Origin: Cervus elaphus
Lineage: Eukaryota > Chordata > Mammalia > Artiodactyla > Cervidae
Length of the DNA: 64,000 nucleotides
NCBI RefSeq assembly: GCF_910594005.1
Contig: NC_057847.1
Location: 25,953,001-26,017,000 of the forward strand
Reading direction: 5' to 3'
Under the pieces are notes generated by a model. That model was not told where the DNA came from. It worked only from the letters and a program-made list of their open reading frames with translations, and ran no database searches. This document shows positions 1 to 12,034 of the stretch, one piece after another. Positions within the stretch are counted from its first letter, which is position 1, and each line of letters begins with the position of its first letter. The position numbers and the translations under genes are program-made.

Positions 1-3000
1 GTAGTTGATTTTACTTATTTTTAATATATTGGCAGGTGTGCGTACTCTGAGAAATGTTCGGCTTTAATGAATATTAGTTCTCTGTTGTTAATTAATGTAT
101 TTTAGTTTTCATTTTCTTCCTTGAATTTTGGCATAGATAACCAGATTGAATCTTTTTAAAATATTAAGATAGCATTTTTTTTATATTAAGCAGAATTGGT
201 TTGAAATGCACTGGCATTTTATACCTTGTCAATGCATTTGTGAAATTAAGACTTTTATTAATGTTTATGTATATGTTGAATGGTCCTATGAGACATATGA
301 TAGAAGTTTAAATTTACAGTTCTGTATAGAATTTCATTTCTGGTTGGACCTTAGCATGCAAAAGATATGTTTAGAGTATTACTTGTATAATATATCTGCA
401 TGTATAGAAAAGATTCAGAGATGATTGTAATCCCTTTTATGTGTGGGTGTTGTTTTCTTCTCTCTATATAACTTCCTGTTGATGGTTACTGCATAACATT
501 ATTTTAGTGTATAAAGAATTCGGATATGTTTTAAGGTTTTATAAAAAGCCAGACTGTTCATCTTACTGTAAAAGTCTGTCTTCCTCCTGCAAAATAAAAT
601 GTGCCCTTTTTGTTAATGTTTTTCCACATTTAGCAAGGTAAGTCTGAACTAAACAGTTTGATTGCATCCCTCTTCAGAATTTTTAGCCCAGGTTTTGACA
701 TACAAATCTTTTATTTTTTAGTGAGTAAATAAAATTCAAAGTTTCAGTTTAGTATTTAGATTTTATTCTTTAGTCATTATGTTAAATATTCTCTCAGAAA
801 TTCTTATAGATAAAAGAGTAACAAATCAGATGAATGATAATATCTTTCCACAGCTTTTGTGCACCCAGAATTATTCAGGTAATTGAAATACTTCTATTTT
901 AGAAATGTAACATCCACTGTTTTATTACACAAGGGGTAGCATGTGTTTATTTAAAACATACACATATTGTAGATATTCCTTATTTTCTAAACTAATAATC
1001 AAATAATGTCCCTTTAGTTTATTGTTGCTTAGAAGCCAAAATAAATGTAGTTTAAACACCTAAGCAATTGTGGGCTTTATACACATGTAACAAACATAGT
1101 ATACATGCATGCACAGAGTTGTTAACTTTAAAAATAATGCTCAGGAATTAATAGCTTGTTGGCTTTATAGAAGCGATATATGTGCGAAAGTATACTGAAA
1201 CTTATTTCTTTAAAATATCTTTATTTTAAAGAAAGCAGTCTATCCCACAAAGTAGACCAATATAGCCAAGGCAAGACAATACAGCTACACAGCTTCACAG
1301 TTGTATTAAACTAGTTTCATATGCTATATCATAAAACTTTCAGTCCAATCAGCAACTAAATTTAAATACTGCAAATTGTAGCAGCAAAACAATAATTCTG
1401 CTGATTAGCCCCTTTCCATTTCTTGTAAGTGAACTGTTTATGCTGTTGAGTACCTTTTGAAAAAAGAAAAAGCCAAAACAGCCTTGATTAGTCAAGGAGT
1501 AATTGGATGACTTGATTTTAGCAAGAGAATGAATTGGTTGATGATAGCCTGTAACTAAGTGTAGTGGTTCTGTTCAGATGAATACATAACATACAGTCAT
1601 CAGATCTTGACAGGTATAACATATAAGCAGTGCTAAAATCTGGTAGTAGTGGGGATAAGATGGAAATGGAGGGAAATAAGTTTGCCATGAAGTCTTTTGT
1701 GAGAAATTTTGAGGTGATTCTTAAAGTAATTGAGAGGAACTTCCATATTTTTTTTAACATTAGGGAAGGGGTGGGGAGATACTTTAGTTCCCATGTTTTA
1801 TGCTCTATAAAGACAAAAGAGCTGTTGTAGGATCATTTAACTTTATTTAGGAGGATCAACAATATTACATCCTTTTATTCTTGTTGAAGATCATGATTCA
1901 TTAGTAGAGCCATGTGGGAAAGCCTTGAAGCATTAATTGTGTTCGTATTTAACTGTTTAAGGTCTTGATTAGTCAGACCTTTTTGAGGATGGCATTATTG
2001 TATGATTTTCTGATGATTTTTAAGGCTTTATCTGAGTCTGTATTAATGAGAACTGGCATAAAGCAAGACAATGTTTAAAAAATTTATTCCTTTGTAACTA
2101 GATTTCTTAAGCCCTAGTTCTCATCTTTCCCCTCCCCCCACCCAAAGACGGTATTACAGTAACCACCCCTCTTCTGCTATAATGTGCTACTTGTGTCCAG
2201 GAGTTTCGTGCATAAAATATGAGGTCAGTGTATTGCTCGGTGAATGGGTTACCTGGGTAAACCTGCACCCTTCCTTGCAGGGGGTGAGGGGTGTGGCAAG
2301 GTGCTGGCCCAGCCAAATCCCTTCTGAGACTGGCTTTGATTTGGCACCACCTGCTGGTGGTTGTTTGCTCTGACTTGACTGTTGATGGTGATGACCGGGT
2401 CTTTAGGACTTCAGGGCAGCAGTAGAATTTTAGGAATCTCTCAGGTAAGTTGGTACCCATTTTGTTGAGCCAGTTACGTGGGTTGGGTTGGAAGACTACT
2501 GGGTATGCAGTGACATGCTTTACACAGTCTGCTTCCAAAGGTTCAGTCACTTGCCTGTCCGTAATCTTTCTAGGCCCTCCCCTTCCTTCTGTGTTTCTGC
2601 TCTCATTTCAGAACTGTGGATTGTTGTATTTAAGGGCATAATTATTTTGTGAGGTATGTTATCTGGTTTTGTGACATCTACCTTTGCAGTTTGGACCCAA
2701 GAATGATCCCCATAATGTAACATAGATTTAGTCAAACCATTATTTTCCTATTCTAACACCAGATATTCTTGGTGAGTCCTTCCTTTTCCTTCTGTCCTCA
2801 CCCTTACTCCACCGTATGTTCAAAAAACTAGATAAAAGTCGTAATCCATTGATATTACAAACAAAGCTAAAAATAGTTATTTTAAAGATTAATAGCCAGC
2901 CATTTCTTTGACTGATTAGTACCTGTCACATGTTTACATTTTTCAACCATTTAAACACCAGTTTCAGACTCTAACAGAGACAATATTATCTCTTATCAGA

Positions 3001-3735
3001 ACATCAATATACCTAAGTGTGGGACTAAAAAATAATTTATGCCTCCATCAAAACCTGCACACAAATCTTAATCCAAAGTTTAAATGACATCTGTGTAACA
3101 CCAGTATTCCAGTTTGAAGTCTTGAGGCTGACTTTCCATCAGCTTGTACTGAATACTAACCACTTCCCTGCTTCCTTTCATCCTGGAGTTACTTTCTTGT
3201 ATTTATTATATGCTAATCTCTCTCTCTCCTATTAGATTGTAAGCATCTTTGAAGATGTTATTCAGCTTTTTCTCATCCATGAAACTTGCCTTCCAGCTCC
3301 TGGCCCCATTCTCTTTATAATTGACATTCAGTACACATTTGTTAAATATGTCGCTTAAAATATGTGTCTTTAACTAGCTGTTATACATCTCCAGTTTTAT
3401 GACTGGTCACATTCCATTTCTTCTCAGTTTAATATAATTCTTCCTACCCACTAGACCAAAAAAAAATCTTTATAAAGATTTTAATTTTTTAGGTTTAACC
3501 ACATTCATGTTATTTCTATAACTAGTACCCAACAGTCAGCTGCTCTGTTCTTGACCAGTAGTCTCTCTCCAGGCTGCTATTAGATCTTGTCCATAACTAA
3601 TGGAATCATTTAAAGAGAGTGTGAGTGAGTAACCAAACCAGGGCAAGATTACAAGAGCACGTCTCTGAAAATCTGCATTAGGAATTTTATAATCGAGGAG
3701 ATTAAATTTCAACTCCTGAGCGTAGTGTTAGAACC
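1..3735. other. OLA1 upstream intron, A/T-rich, no gene seen
   Basis: Presumed intron of OLA1, because the upstream exon of the + strand gene must lie before base 1. No coding exon, no young SINE and no clear LINE is recognised. Open frames near 2107-2640 have no protein family resemblance. About 3230-3356 weakly resembles the 3' part of an old L2/MIR-type element (ATTAGATTGTAAGCATCTTTGA, then CAGTACACATTTGTTAAATA). Confidence 0.6.
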
Positions 3736-3745
3736 CTTTCACTGG

Positions 3746-3985
3746 AACTTCCCTGGTGGCCCAGTGGTTAAGAATCCACCTCCCAGTGCCAGGGACACAG
3801 GTTTGGTTCCTGGTCTTGGAACTAAGACCGCACGCTGTGGGCCAGCTGAACCCACGTGCCACACTGGAGAGCTGGCGCCACAGTTACTGAGCCCACGCTC
3901 CACAAGAGAGGCCCCTGCACGCGCCATAGCTGGAGATTGAAGCCTGCACGCTGCGACGCAGCCTTAGTGAAGCCAAGAATAGTAA
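3746..3985 (+). repeat. CHR-type tRNA-derived SINE
   Basis: Starts AACTTCCCTGGTGGCCCAGT with the tRNA-like head, then shows the CHR body: 'gaactaagac', repeated 'gagcccacgctcc' style segments and 'agaggcccctgc'. This is the cetartiodactyl CHR-2/SINE2 layout. It is diverged, with a degenerate tail. Confidence 0.75.
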
Positions 3986-4044
3986 TAGTAAGGCACCATC
4001 TCTCGGTTGCTCTGTAGCACAGCCTTCGTCTTTTGGTGTCCTCT

Positions 4045-4290
4045 GGTGTTCTGAACTGTGACTCAGCAGTGTCTGAAGACGTTTTTGATCTCCACAGCCG
4101 GAGGTCCGCCTGTGTGCTTGTGCTGTGTGCTTGTGCCTTGCGTGTGTGTGTGTGTTACCAGCATCTGGTTTGCAGAGGCCAGGGGTGCTGTTGATCATCC
4201 TGCATTGCACAGGTCAGCCCCCACAGCAAGGAATTATCTTGTCCCAAATGTTAGTAATACCAAGGTTGGGAAACCCTGGTATATACCTTT
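4045..4290. repeat. MER5-like hAT DNA transposon relic
   Basis: Contains the MER5A-type blocks TCTGAAGACGTTTTTGATCT, ACCAGCATCTGGTTTGCAGA, CATCCTGCATTGCACAGG and AGCCCCCACAGCAAGGAATT, ending near GGGAAACCCTGG. A (GT)n microsatellite (4143-4155) expanded inside it. The family assignment is from memory of the consensus. Confidence 0.65.
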
Positions 4291-4324
4291 TCTTTAGATT
4301 TCCATTTGTAAGTATAGTTAGCTT

Positions 4325-4530
4325 ATTTTGAGTGTTTACATCCTAAGATCTTGACAGATATTATCACTTTTAATCTTCAGAACAATCTTAGGAGATTGGC
4401 ATTATTCTCTAGTTTTTACAGACAAGGAAACTTAAGACACAGAGAAATTAAATAGTCACAGAGCTAATGAATCAAGCAGTCTGAAATACAGATTTGAATC
4501 CAGATTTCAGAGTCTGTGCCCTTCATCATC
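4325..4530 (-). repeat. MIR SINE, antisense
   Basis: Shows the MIR core in reverse: 'ttttaatcttcagaacaat', then 'acagacaaggaaacttaaga', 'cacagagctaatgaatc' and 'gatttgaatccagatttcag'. Old and diverged. Confidence 0.8.
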
Positions 4531-4617
4531 TTTATTTATACTTCTATCCTGCCTGGAATTTTCTTTTGACTGCTTTGCTTTGCTAATATCTGTCCCTAAA
4601 AGTCTTCATGTGTATTC

Positions 4618-4671
4618 AAGCCTTCTGTCCTTTCTCTTTTTTTTTTTTTTTTTTTTAAGCCTTCTGTCCTT
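4618..4671 (-). repeat. Tail-only insertion: poly(T) between perfect 15-bp direct repeats
   Basis: AAGCCTTCTGTCCTT occurs at 4618-4632 and again at 4657-4671. Only TCTC plus about 20 T lies between the two copies. This is the structure of an L1-machinery insertion (minus orientation) in which nothing but the poly(A) tail was integrated. The base after the right copy gives CTT/AA, compatible with an L1 endonuclease nick. Confidence 0.7.
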
Positions 4672-5087
4672 AATCTTGATTCATGCTGATCAATCCCTTC
4701 TCTCTTTTTCTTTTATGGTTGCATTTATTGGTCTTATAGTGGATAGGTATGTTTGTCCTCTTTTTAATTTGACTTATTCACTTTAAAAATTACGCTGTAA
4801 TGTGTAATTCAGTGCAATATGCCCAAGAAGCCCTCAGAAAATAATTAAGTGAATATCATCACTAATAGCCAAGCAGTTCAAAGGTGAAGAGATGAAATAG
4901 AAGAAACTTCTCACATCCATTATTTCAGTTTGCTGTTTTGTGCTTTACTTACACTCTGTTACTTTATGTGATTGACGTGCTTAGCACTGGTTTCTTTGAA
5001 ATACTTCTTCAGTGTCTTGTTATGTGCTATAAAATTGATCCTTTGCTGTTGTGCTGCTTGTCTGGATTCATCTAGAATCCGTTGTGT

Positions 5088-5292
5088 TGTTATTGTTTGC
5101 TCACCAAATCCTGTCTGACTCTTTTGCAGCCCCATACACTATAGCCCGCCAGGCCCCTCTATCTGTGGGATTTCCCAGGCAAGAATACTGGAATGGGTTG
5201 CCATTTCCTTCTCCAAGGGATCATCCCGATCCAGAGATTGAGCCTGCATCTCCTACATTGACAGGCAGATTCTTTACCGCTGAGCCACCATA
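5088..5292 (-). repeat. Bov-tA SINE, antisense
   Basis: Reverse complement of a Bov-tA. It runs from the Bov-A part (CTGTCTGACTCTTTTGCAGC, CAGGCAAGAATACTGGAATG) to the tRNA-like head (GCAGATTCTTTACCGCTGAG CCACCA). Diverged. Confidence 0.85.
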
Positions 5293-5807
5293 GTTCTCTT
5301 CTAACAGTTTTTCATTCTGAGTGCTTAATAAGTGCTTGAGACATTCATTGATTCCTTTATTCTTCACTTCACCTCGTACTTATCAGCTCTGATTAAGGCA
5401 CTGGAGGGAACTAGAAAGGTGTATAAGACAGAATCCTTGAGCTTAAATAACTAGGAGATAGAATCACATAGTCTAATATTAGATATACATGTTACAGATC
5501 AGGATATGGTTAGAGAAGGCATCATCGAGATAAATTTCAGTGACCTCAAATTAAGGTCATGAAAGATATGTATTAATAACATTTTTTGAAAGGCAGAAAT
5601 GGGGAGGAAGACTATTCCATGCAGAATGATGAGTACAGCATTGCAAATGTAAAATGAAAGGGTTGAATGTAGGTCAATTTGATTGAAAGATGTAGGATAT
5701 TAATGGGCACCAACATTAGAAAAATTAAAGCTCTGATTTATCATTTAGTTTATTTCTTGAATGGCAGAGAGTTCACATAAATCGTTTTATTCATTGCTTA
5801 CAGTACT
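5293..5807. other. Intronic, no gene; weak ancient-repeat texture
   Basis: Phrases such as 'gttagagaaggcatcatcgag' and 'ggaagactattccatgcaga' recall an ancient mammalian interspersed repeat, but I cannot name the family. Nothing else is seen. Confidence 0.4.
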
Positions 5808-5816
5808 TGGTAATAA

Positions 5817-6035
5817 GGGCTTCCCTGGTGGCTCAGTGGTAAAGAATCTGCCTGCCAGTGCAGGAGACCTGGGTTCGATCCCTGGTTTGGGAAGACCCCC
5901 TGGAGAAGGAAATGACAACCCACTCCAGTATTCTTGCCTGGGAAATCCCATGGACAGAGGAGCCTGGCAGTCTACATCTACAGTCCATGGAGCTGCAAAG
6001 AATCAGACACGACTTAGCAACTAAACAACAACAAC
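5817..6035 (+). repeat. Bov-tA SINE with 9-bp target duplication
   Basis: A nearly full element. The tRNA-like head is GGGCTTCCCTGGTGGCTCAG with B box GGTTCGATCC. The Bov-A body contains GGAGAAGGAAATGACAACCC, and the tail is (CAA)n. TGGTAATAA flanks it at 5808-5816 and 6036-6044. The tRNA-like head is SINE promoter sequence, not a tRNA gene. Confidence 0.92.
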
Positions 6036-6044
6036 TGGTAATAA

Positions 6045-7999
6045 AGATAAAATTTTAGTTTTGTTAATTATTCCATTTGTGTCTTCCCTCATTATAACGT
6101 GATTCTTTAAAAAGGTATAAAAATGGATTTTCTCAGGAGTCAGGCCTTACTCCAAACAAGTATCTCCAACTCCGCTTGTGACCCAGGTATGGTAGAGATC
6201 TCTTAGACCTGTACTCTTCAGAACTGCTTTGCTGATGAGGGGAAGTCATGCTCTGCATTTTAAGGATGGGTGTGACTTGTAATAGAAAGAAAGGATATGT
6301 ATCTTTGAGGCCCAGGGAAGAGAGTGGGCAAAAATTTACTGACAGTTGAGTATTAAGAACTTTCAGGGCTTAGGAAGTCAGCATAAGACTTTGACTTGAG
6401 ATGAGGGTTTGTGGAGAGTGAGGGTGTAGCAAGATCAGTTTATAGAGTGCATTTTCTGATGGCAGAAAGCTAAGTGATACTTTAGAAATTCAAAAGGTAG
6501 TAAAATAGTTATTGGGAAGATTAAATAGAGCAAAAGCAGTTTGCTCAATATTGGAAGTAGAGCAGAATCTCAATAAATATTAATTCAAAGTACCATTGAT
6601 TGAATTTATGTTTTATACATCTAAGAATCTATTATATAGAATAAGAAATGAAAATTTTGTTGAGAAATGAATGCTAGTTTCATTAAAGTACTTTTTTTCT
6701 GCCTGCTTCTTTGGAGAGAGTTGATATGTTGCAGCAACTAAAAATGTTAAATCCTTGAGCAACTAAATATAATTAAGTACAGGTGTTGACTCTGGGTTAT
6801 AATTCATAACTTTTAAGTGACTTTAAGGATTCCTTAATGATGTGAATGTCTAGTTATCTACAGTATAAGTACAGTACCAGTAGCTATTAGGTAGAGTTTT
6901 CTGGATTATATTGTATTTATAAAAAATTATTGTATTTAAAAAGAATTATATTGTATAATATTGTAATGTGTTGCTTCTGATCAGTTAACAACTGATATAA
7001 TGGTATTATTAATAATCAAAAATCTTTTTTGCTTGCCACTACACTAATGTAAGCTCAAGTTTTTAATATTTTTCATGTTTTTATGCCTGTGTCTTTTTTT
7101 CCATCTCATCCTTCCTACTTACTGTTAGTGATTCAGAATTTTTAAGGGTTATACTACACTTATAGTTACTATAAACTGACTTTATTTCCCTGTACTGTAT
7201 AATATAGATCCTTGTAGCTTATTTATTCTATATTTGGTAGCCTGTATCTCTTAATTCCCTACCCCTGTCTTTCTCGTCTTCCCACTTAATGTTTTGTTTT
7301 TTATTCATTACTTAAAAGCGTATTCTTTTTTAATTTATATGAACTCTTAGGATAAAATAGTAAATGAAAAAATTTAAGGTTTCTAAACTTAACTGACCCA
7401 CTTTATTATATTTTCCTATACCAGATATATCTATTTGTCTCAGTATTGGGAATGATTCTTTACTTCTAGCATTTTGTTTGATTGCTTCCATTTAAGGTAA
7501 CAACTTTGTGTTAAACTTCTAAATGAATCATCTATAATTTGTTTAATTTTTGATTGGCCCTTCAGAGTCAGCCAAATGTGCTTTTTTTTTTTTTTAATTA
7601 AACTTTTTGAAAACCTTGATCAACTTTTGAATGTCAGAGGGATGGAAGTTTTTTTCCTCTTGGCCAGGATATGGAGTGTGAGCCTTTTCCTATAATAAGA
7701 GAGTGGGAACGGAGAGGGGATGGAAGAGAAGCAAAGCAAAAGCAAATATTTTTGGCTATCCCAGTTCATAGTTTCAGCATTAAACAGTTAGCCTGTAACA
7801 TAGACTGAACTGTTCTAGGACCTTTTCTATATCTAATATAATAGGTTTTCTCCTGGAAAACAAAGGTCAAAGACTTAAAAAGGCTACTTTAAAATGATTT
7901 GTTATTGTAGATAACAGCAATCCACCAAGTCTAGTTTTGCCTGTTCCATTTATGCTACTCCATCAAGTAATTTACAGTTTACATTACTAGACCAACTAA
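6045..7999. other. Intronic, A/T-rich, nothing recognised
   Basis: About 2 kb without recognisable genes, young SINEs or LINEs. It holds poly(T) runs near 7580 and A/T-rich stretches near 6920-6960. Confidence 0.5.
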
Positions 8000-8007
8000 T
8001 TCCATGT

Positions 8008-8219
8008 TTGTGTGTGTTAGCTGCTTAGTCATGTCTGACTCTCTGACCCCATGGACTGTAGCCCACCAGGCTCCTCTGTCCATGGGGATTCTCCAGTCAG
8101 GAAGATTGGAGTGGGTAGTCATGGCCGCCTCCAGGGGATCGTCCCAACCCAGGGATCGAAACTGGGTCTCCTGCATTGCAGGCAGATTCTTTACCACCTG
8201 AGCCACCAGGGAAGCCCAT
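8008..8219 (-). repeat. Bov-tA SINE, antisense
   Basis: Complete element in reverse, from GTTAGCTGCTTAGTCATGTC to CCACCAGGGAAGCCC. A possible 8-bp duplication, TTCCATGT, lies at 8000-8007 and 8220-8227. Confidence 0.92.
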
Positions 8220-8692
8220 TTCCATGTATCTTCTTCACTGATAGGTTTAAGGAGACTATTTTTGAAGTAAATATAATAAGTTGAGATGCTCTTCTCCCAC
8301 TTTCTTACTTGAGGAAGGTAATTAAAACTACATATCTTGTTTAACAGAGATAAATATTTCAAGTTTGAGATCCAGCTATGAATTAGATTCTGGTTTTGCT
8401 CAAACTGTTTTATCATCAAGATGAGAAGGAGTTTTATCTAGGTTTAGACTAGAATTTTAAAGTGCATCTATAAACCTGGGCTTAAACTAGACTAAACTAA
8501 ATCATAGCATTTGGAGTGTGCAATAAACAGCTTTAACCCCCTCTCCCTTTTTAACTGCATAATTCTATTTATATGAAGTTCAAGAATCAGCAAACTAAGT
8601 GGTAGGCATCAGAATGGTGGTTATTTTGGAGGAGAGGAGCAATTTAACTGAAAAAGGAACATAAGTGAACTTTCTAGTGATAGATATGGTCT

Positions 8693-9245
8693 CTTTTTTT
8701 AATTGAACTATAGTTGACAATATTATGTTAGTTTCAGATGTACAACATAGTCAATGTTTACATTAGAAAATCACCATCGTAAGTCAACTAACCAACTGTT
8801 TCCATATGAAATTATTATGATATTGTTGACCATATTTCTTATGCTGTATATTACATTCTCATGACTTACTTTATAACTGTAAATTCATACTTCTTAATCT
8901 CCATCGCCTATTTCACCCATTCAGCCCCCTCCTCTGGCAGCCCCAGTTTAGTATCTGTATCTAAGACTCTGTTTACATTTTGTTTTGTTGGTTCATTTGT
9001 TTTGTGTTTTAGACCTCATAAGTGAGATCGTTTGATATTTGTGTTTGTGTCTCACCTATCATTATACTCTCTAGATTCTTCCATGTTATCACAAATGGCA
9101 AGATTTTATTTATTTATGGTTGTAGCTACTCCTTTAACCTACTCTTCCTCCATACAATAAAGAATTTTTGTCATGTCATTTATAAAAAAAATAAATAGGC
9201 ACTGGTATTTTTCAGTATTTATGAATAAAGCTGTAGATGTTAAGG
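8693..9245 (-). repeat. L1 3' region, antisense, old
   Basis: Begins AATTGAACTATAGTTGACAA and continues with typical antisense L1 3'UTR/ORF2-end text: 'gttagtttcagatgtacaac', 'acctcataagtgagatc', 'ttccatgttatcacaaatgg'. Diverged, consistent with an older mammalian L1 subfamily. The last ~100 bp are rearranged. Confidence 0.75.
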
Positions 9246-9629
9246 GAATTGCCAATGCAAGCTTAGCTCTCTTCCTTCTCTTTAAATATTAATGAGCTGT
9301 AGAATTATGAGGAAGTTGGGCATCATAGTTCTGACACAAAATAGGACTTTGCTTTGGAGAATGGATTAGAAATTTGATAAGATAAAGATTTTTTTGAGCA
9401 AGATATCCTTGTCTTGATTTGTAACATTTTATTTATTAGTTTATTTTTTGCTGGTTTTGGAATGTGGCCCTTAGCCTTTCAGTGATTTTGGTGGGACTCT
9501 GGATTAGCATATAGATGATCAGAACATTTATTATTTGCCACATAGGACGCAGAATATTTTGGTGCTGTGATTTAAGATTTAATATATTTGAGTAGTGATT
9601 GTTTTTTTTCTAGAGCCTTTTTCTAAAAA

Positions 9630-10283
9630 AAATTTTTATTGGGGTATCGTTGATTTACAGTGTTGTGTTAGTTTCAGCTGTACAGTAAAGTGATTCAGAT
9701 ATACATACATATTTTTCCCCTTTTTTAAAGATTCTTTTTCCATATAAGCCATTACAGGGTATTGAGTAGAGTTCATTGTGCTATACAGTGGGTTCTTATT
9801 AGTTACCTGCTTTATATATGGTAGTGTGTATATGTCTGTCTAAATCACCCAACTTATCCCTTCCCTTACCCTCTTACCTCCTGGTGACCACAAGTTTGTT
9901 TTTTATCTCTGTGACTCTATTTCTGTTCTGTAAATAAGTTCATGTGTACCATTTTTAAAATTCTACTTACAAGTGATACATGATATTTGTCTTTCTCTGT
10001 CTGACTTACTTCCTCTGTTAATGGACATTTAGGTTGCTTCCATGCCCTGGCTATTGTAAATAGTCAGCAGTGAACATCGGAGTGCATGTATTTTTCAAAT
10101 TATGGTTTTCCCTGGGTGTTTGCCCAGGGGTGGAACTGCTGGATCATATGGTAGCTCTATTTTTAGTTTTTTAAGGAACCTCAATACTGTTCTCCATAGT
10201 GGCTGTACCAGTTTACATTCCTACCAGCAGTGTAGGAAGGCTCCCTTTTCCTCACACCCTCACCAGTAGTTATTGGTTGTAGA
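9630..10283 (-). repeat. L1 3' end, antisense
   Basis: Starts with the reversed 3' terminus (TTTTTATTGGGGTATCGTTG, GTTAGTTTCAGCTGTACAGT) and continues into the antisense ORF2 end (GGTTGCTTCCATGCCCTGGC, GGAACTGCTGGATCATATGG, TCTCCATAGTGGCTGTACCA). It is 5' truncated. Confidence 0.85.
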
Positions 10284-10845
10284 AAATCTGGATTACCAAG
10301 GTTTCCATGAAAAGTAGCAGTAAATTACTGCAGTGAATCCTTAAACACATCTATGTGTTCTAAAATCTATTTCTGCATCTAGCTAGGGATGTTTTGCTTC
10401 TGAAAATTGGATATAACCCAAATATAAGTAATAATATAGCAAAACATTTTACTGAAGTGCTGAATATTCAAAGTATATTTTTATTTCTGAAGTCCTTCCT
10501 AGTTAGAACTAGCGTCCTAAAAGTATGGATTTATCCATCTTACTCAAATCTTTGTGAAATAAGACAGGCTTTGAATGAATTAACGAGTAATCAGTCTTCA
10601 ATCCACTTGTAATTGAAAATAACCAAGTCATTTATGACATACCAAGAAATAAATATGATGTGCAGTGTTCAATACCATGTGGAAAGTCAAGTTTATCTCA
10701 CCAAGTCAAATATTTTCTATTCTTATCTGGCTCTTAGTAAAGAGGTACACAATTTTTAAAAGTCAGTTTTAATATGAGCATTGACATTTTGCATTTATTC
10801 ACTTAGTGAATAAATTTTATAATAGAAATAATTCATTTAATAACT

Positions 10846-10971
10846 TGGAGAAGGAAATGGCAACACAGTCCAGTATTCTTGGCTGGACAATCCCATGGAC
10901 AGAGGAGCACAGAGGACTCTTTATGAGTCCATGGGGTCATAAAGAGTTGGACATGCCTGAGCAACTGAGCA
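10846..10971 (+). repeat. Bov-A monomer with perfect 12-bp target duplication
   Basis: A 5'-truncated SINE beginning TGGAGAAGGAAATGGCAACA and ending GAGCAACTGAGCA. CATTTAATAACT lies at 10834-10845 and 10972-10983. Confidence 0.92.
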
Positions 10972-11098
10972 CATTTAATAACTACAATTTTTTTTGTTGT
11001 TGTTGTTTATTTTATTGGCTATTACCTTAAAGTATACTGGAGTTAAACAGGGGAGTTTGGGACTGGAAATTCTGTTAATGAGTGTGTAATAGAGTGTT

Positions 11099-11141
11099 AA
11101 GAGAAGAGAGCTGAAAAAAAAAAAAAAGAGAAGAGAGCTGA
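11099..11141 (+). repeat. Tail-only insertion: poly(A) between perfect 16-bp direct repeats
   Basis: AAGAGAAGAGAGCTGA lies at 11099-11114 and again at 11126-11141. Only an A-run separates the copies, and some of those A's overlap the repeats. The upstream context GTT/AAGAG fits an L1 endonuclease site. This is the second such structure in the window. Confidence 0.65.
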
Positions 11142-11552
11142 GAGAGACACCAGTATTTATGGTGTGGCTAGAGCAAGGAAAGATGTAGCCTGAGAAGACA
11201 TGGCTGGGGAGAGCAGAAGGAAATCAGGAGACACAGTTGAAAAGAAGCCATGGGAGAGACTTCGTCAGTGCTCTGAAGGTAGATGCTAGTGAGAGGTGAT
11301 ATAAGAGTCCTGAAAAATGGCTGTTAAGGTTCAACATCATGAAGACAAATCATCGGTGTCCCTTTTTGAGACTGATTTCTCATAGCACGGTGGAGGCACA
11401 TTCCAAACTGCTGTGTTTTGTATAGGAGGTAAAGAAGTGGAGAGGGCAGGTACAGCTCGGAGCCAGGAAGTTTGGGTCTGAACAGGAGGAAAGAAAGCAA
11501 TAGGTGGAAAGGGAATTAATGTCTGAGGGTGACTGACTTGACTGATTTAATA
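11142..11552. other. Purine-rich intronic sequence, no gene
   Basis: Purine-rich text (e.g. GGAGGTAAAGAAGTGGAGAG) that resumes in similar style after the mariner (14700-15080). This suggests one older unnamed repeat or unique block split by the mariner. Confidence 0.4.
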
Positions 11553-11721
11553 TATCAGGTTGGCAAAAAAGTAATTGCAGTTTTGGACCGTGAGTTTTAA
11601 ATCATTATAACTAGGCTCAAACACATTTTTGTTAATCAAAATAGGAAGCATTACAATCAACACATATTTGCCAATGAGAAGTATGTTTGTTTATTCTTGT
11701 AGCGTAAAAATCTGTGATTCA

Positions 11722-12034
11722 CGCGATGTGATGATGGAGAACTATAGTAACTTGGTCTCACTGGGCCATTCCATTTCTAAGCCAGATATAACTGTGTTAT
11801 TGGAGGAAGGAAGAGACCCCTGGATGGTTGCGAGGGAAGAAACAAGAAGCTGGAATACAGATTTGGATTCAAGTTATAAAATAATCAGTGATAGAAAAAC
11901 ATTTATTTCTGGGAAACATTCATCTCTTTTTCTGCATCAGATAATTCATGGTGGTGAGAAACCCTATGAAGAATGTGGGAAGTCTTTTTGTTGTGCCTCA
12001 AACCTTGCTCAACACGGAAGAGTTCTTACTGGAG
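11722..12034 (+). pseudogene. KRAB zinc-finger retropseudogene, 5' truncated
   Basis: Immediately after the left GTGATTCA, the sequence encodes the KRAB A-box end RDVMMENYSNLVSLG, then B-box-like SKPDITVLLEEGRDPW, MVAREETR and an acidic linker. Next come HGGEKPYEECGKSF and a finger-like SNLAQHGRVLTG. KRAB A, KRAB B and finger exons are joined without introns, so this derives from a spliced mRNA. The first finger Cys is missing and the copy stops in the finger array. It is joined directly to ATP5MF 5'UTR sequence. Confidence 0.85.

Noticed and set aside
2107..2550. 147-codon open frame on the minus strand, with overlapping frames on +
   Set aside because: No domain, signal or codon pattern of a real protein, and no flanking splice signals of note. 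Most likely chance in a slightly G/C-richer intronic block.
5817..5900. tRNA-like A/B box sequences (also at many other SINE heads)
   Set aside because: They are the tRNA-derived promoters of Bov-tA/CHR SINEs, joined to Bov-A bodies and flanked by target duplications. They are not tRNA genes.
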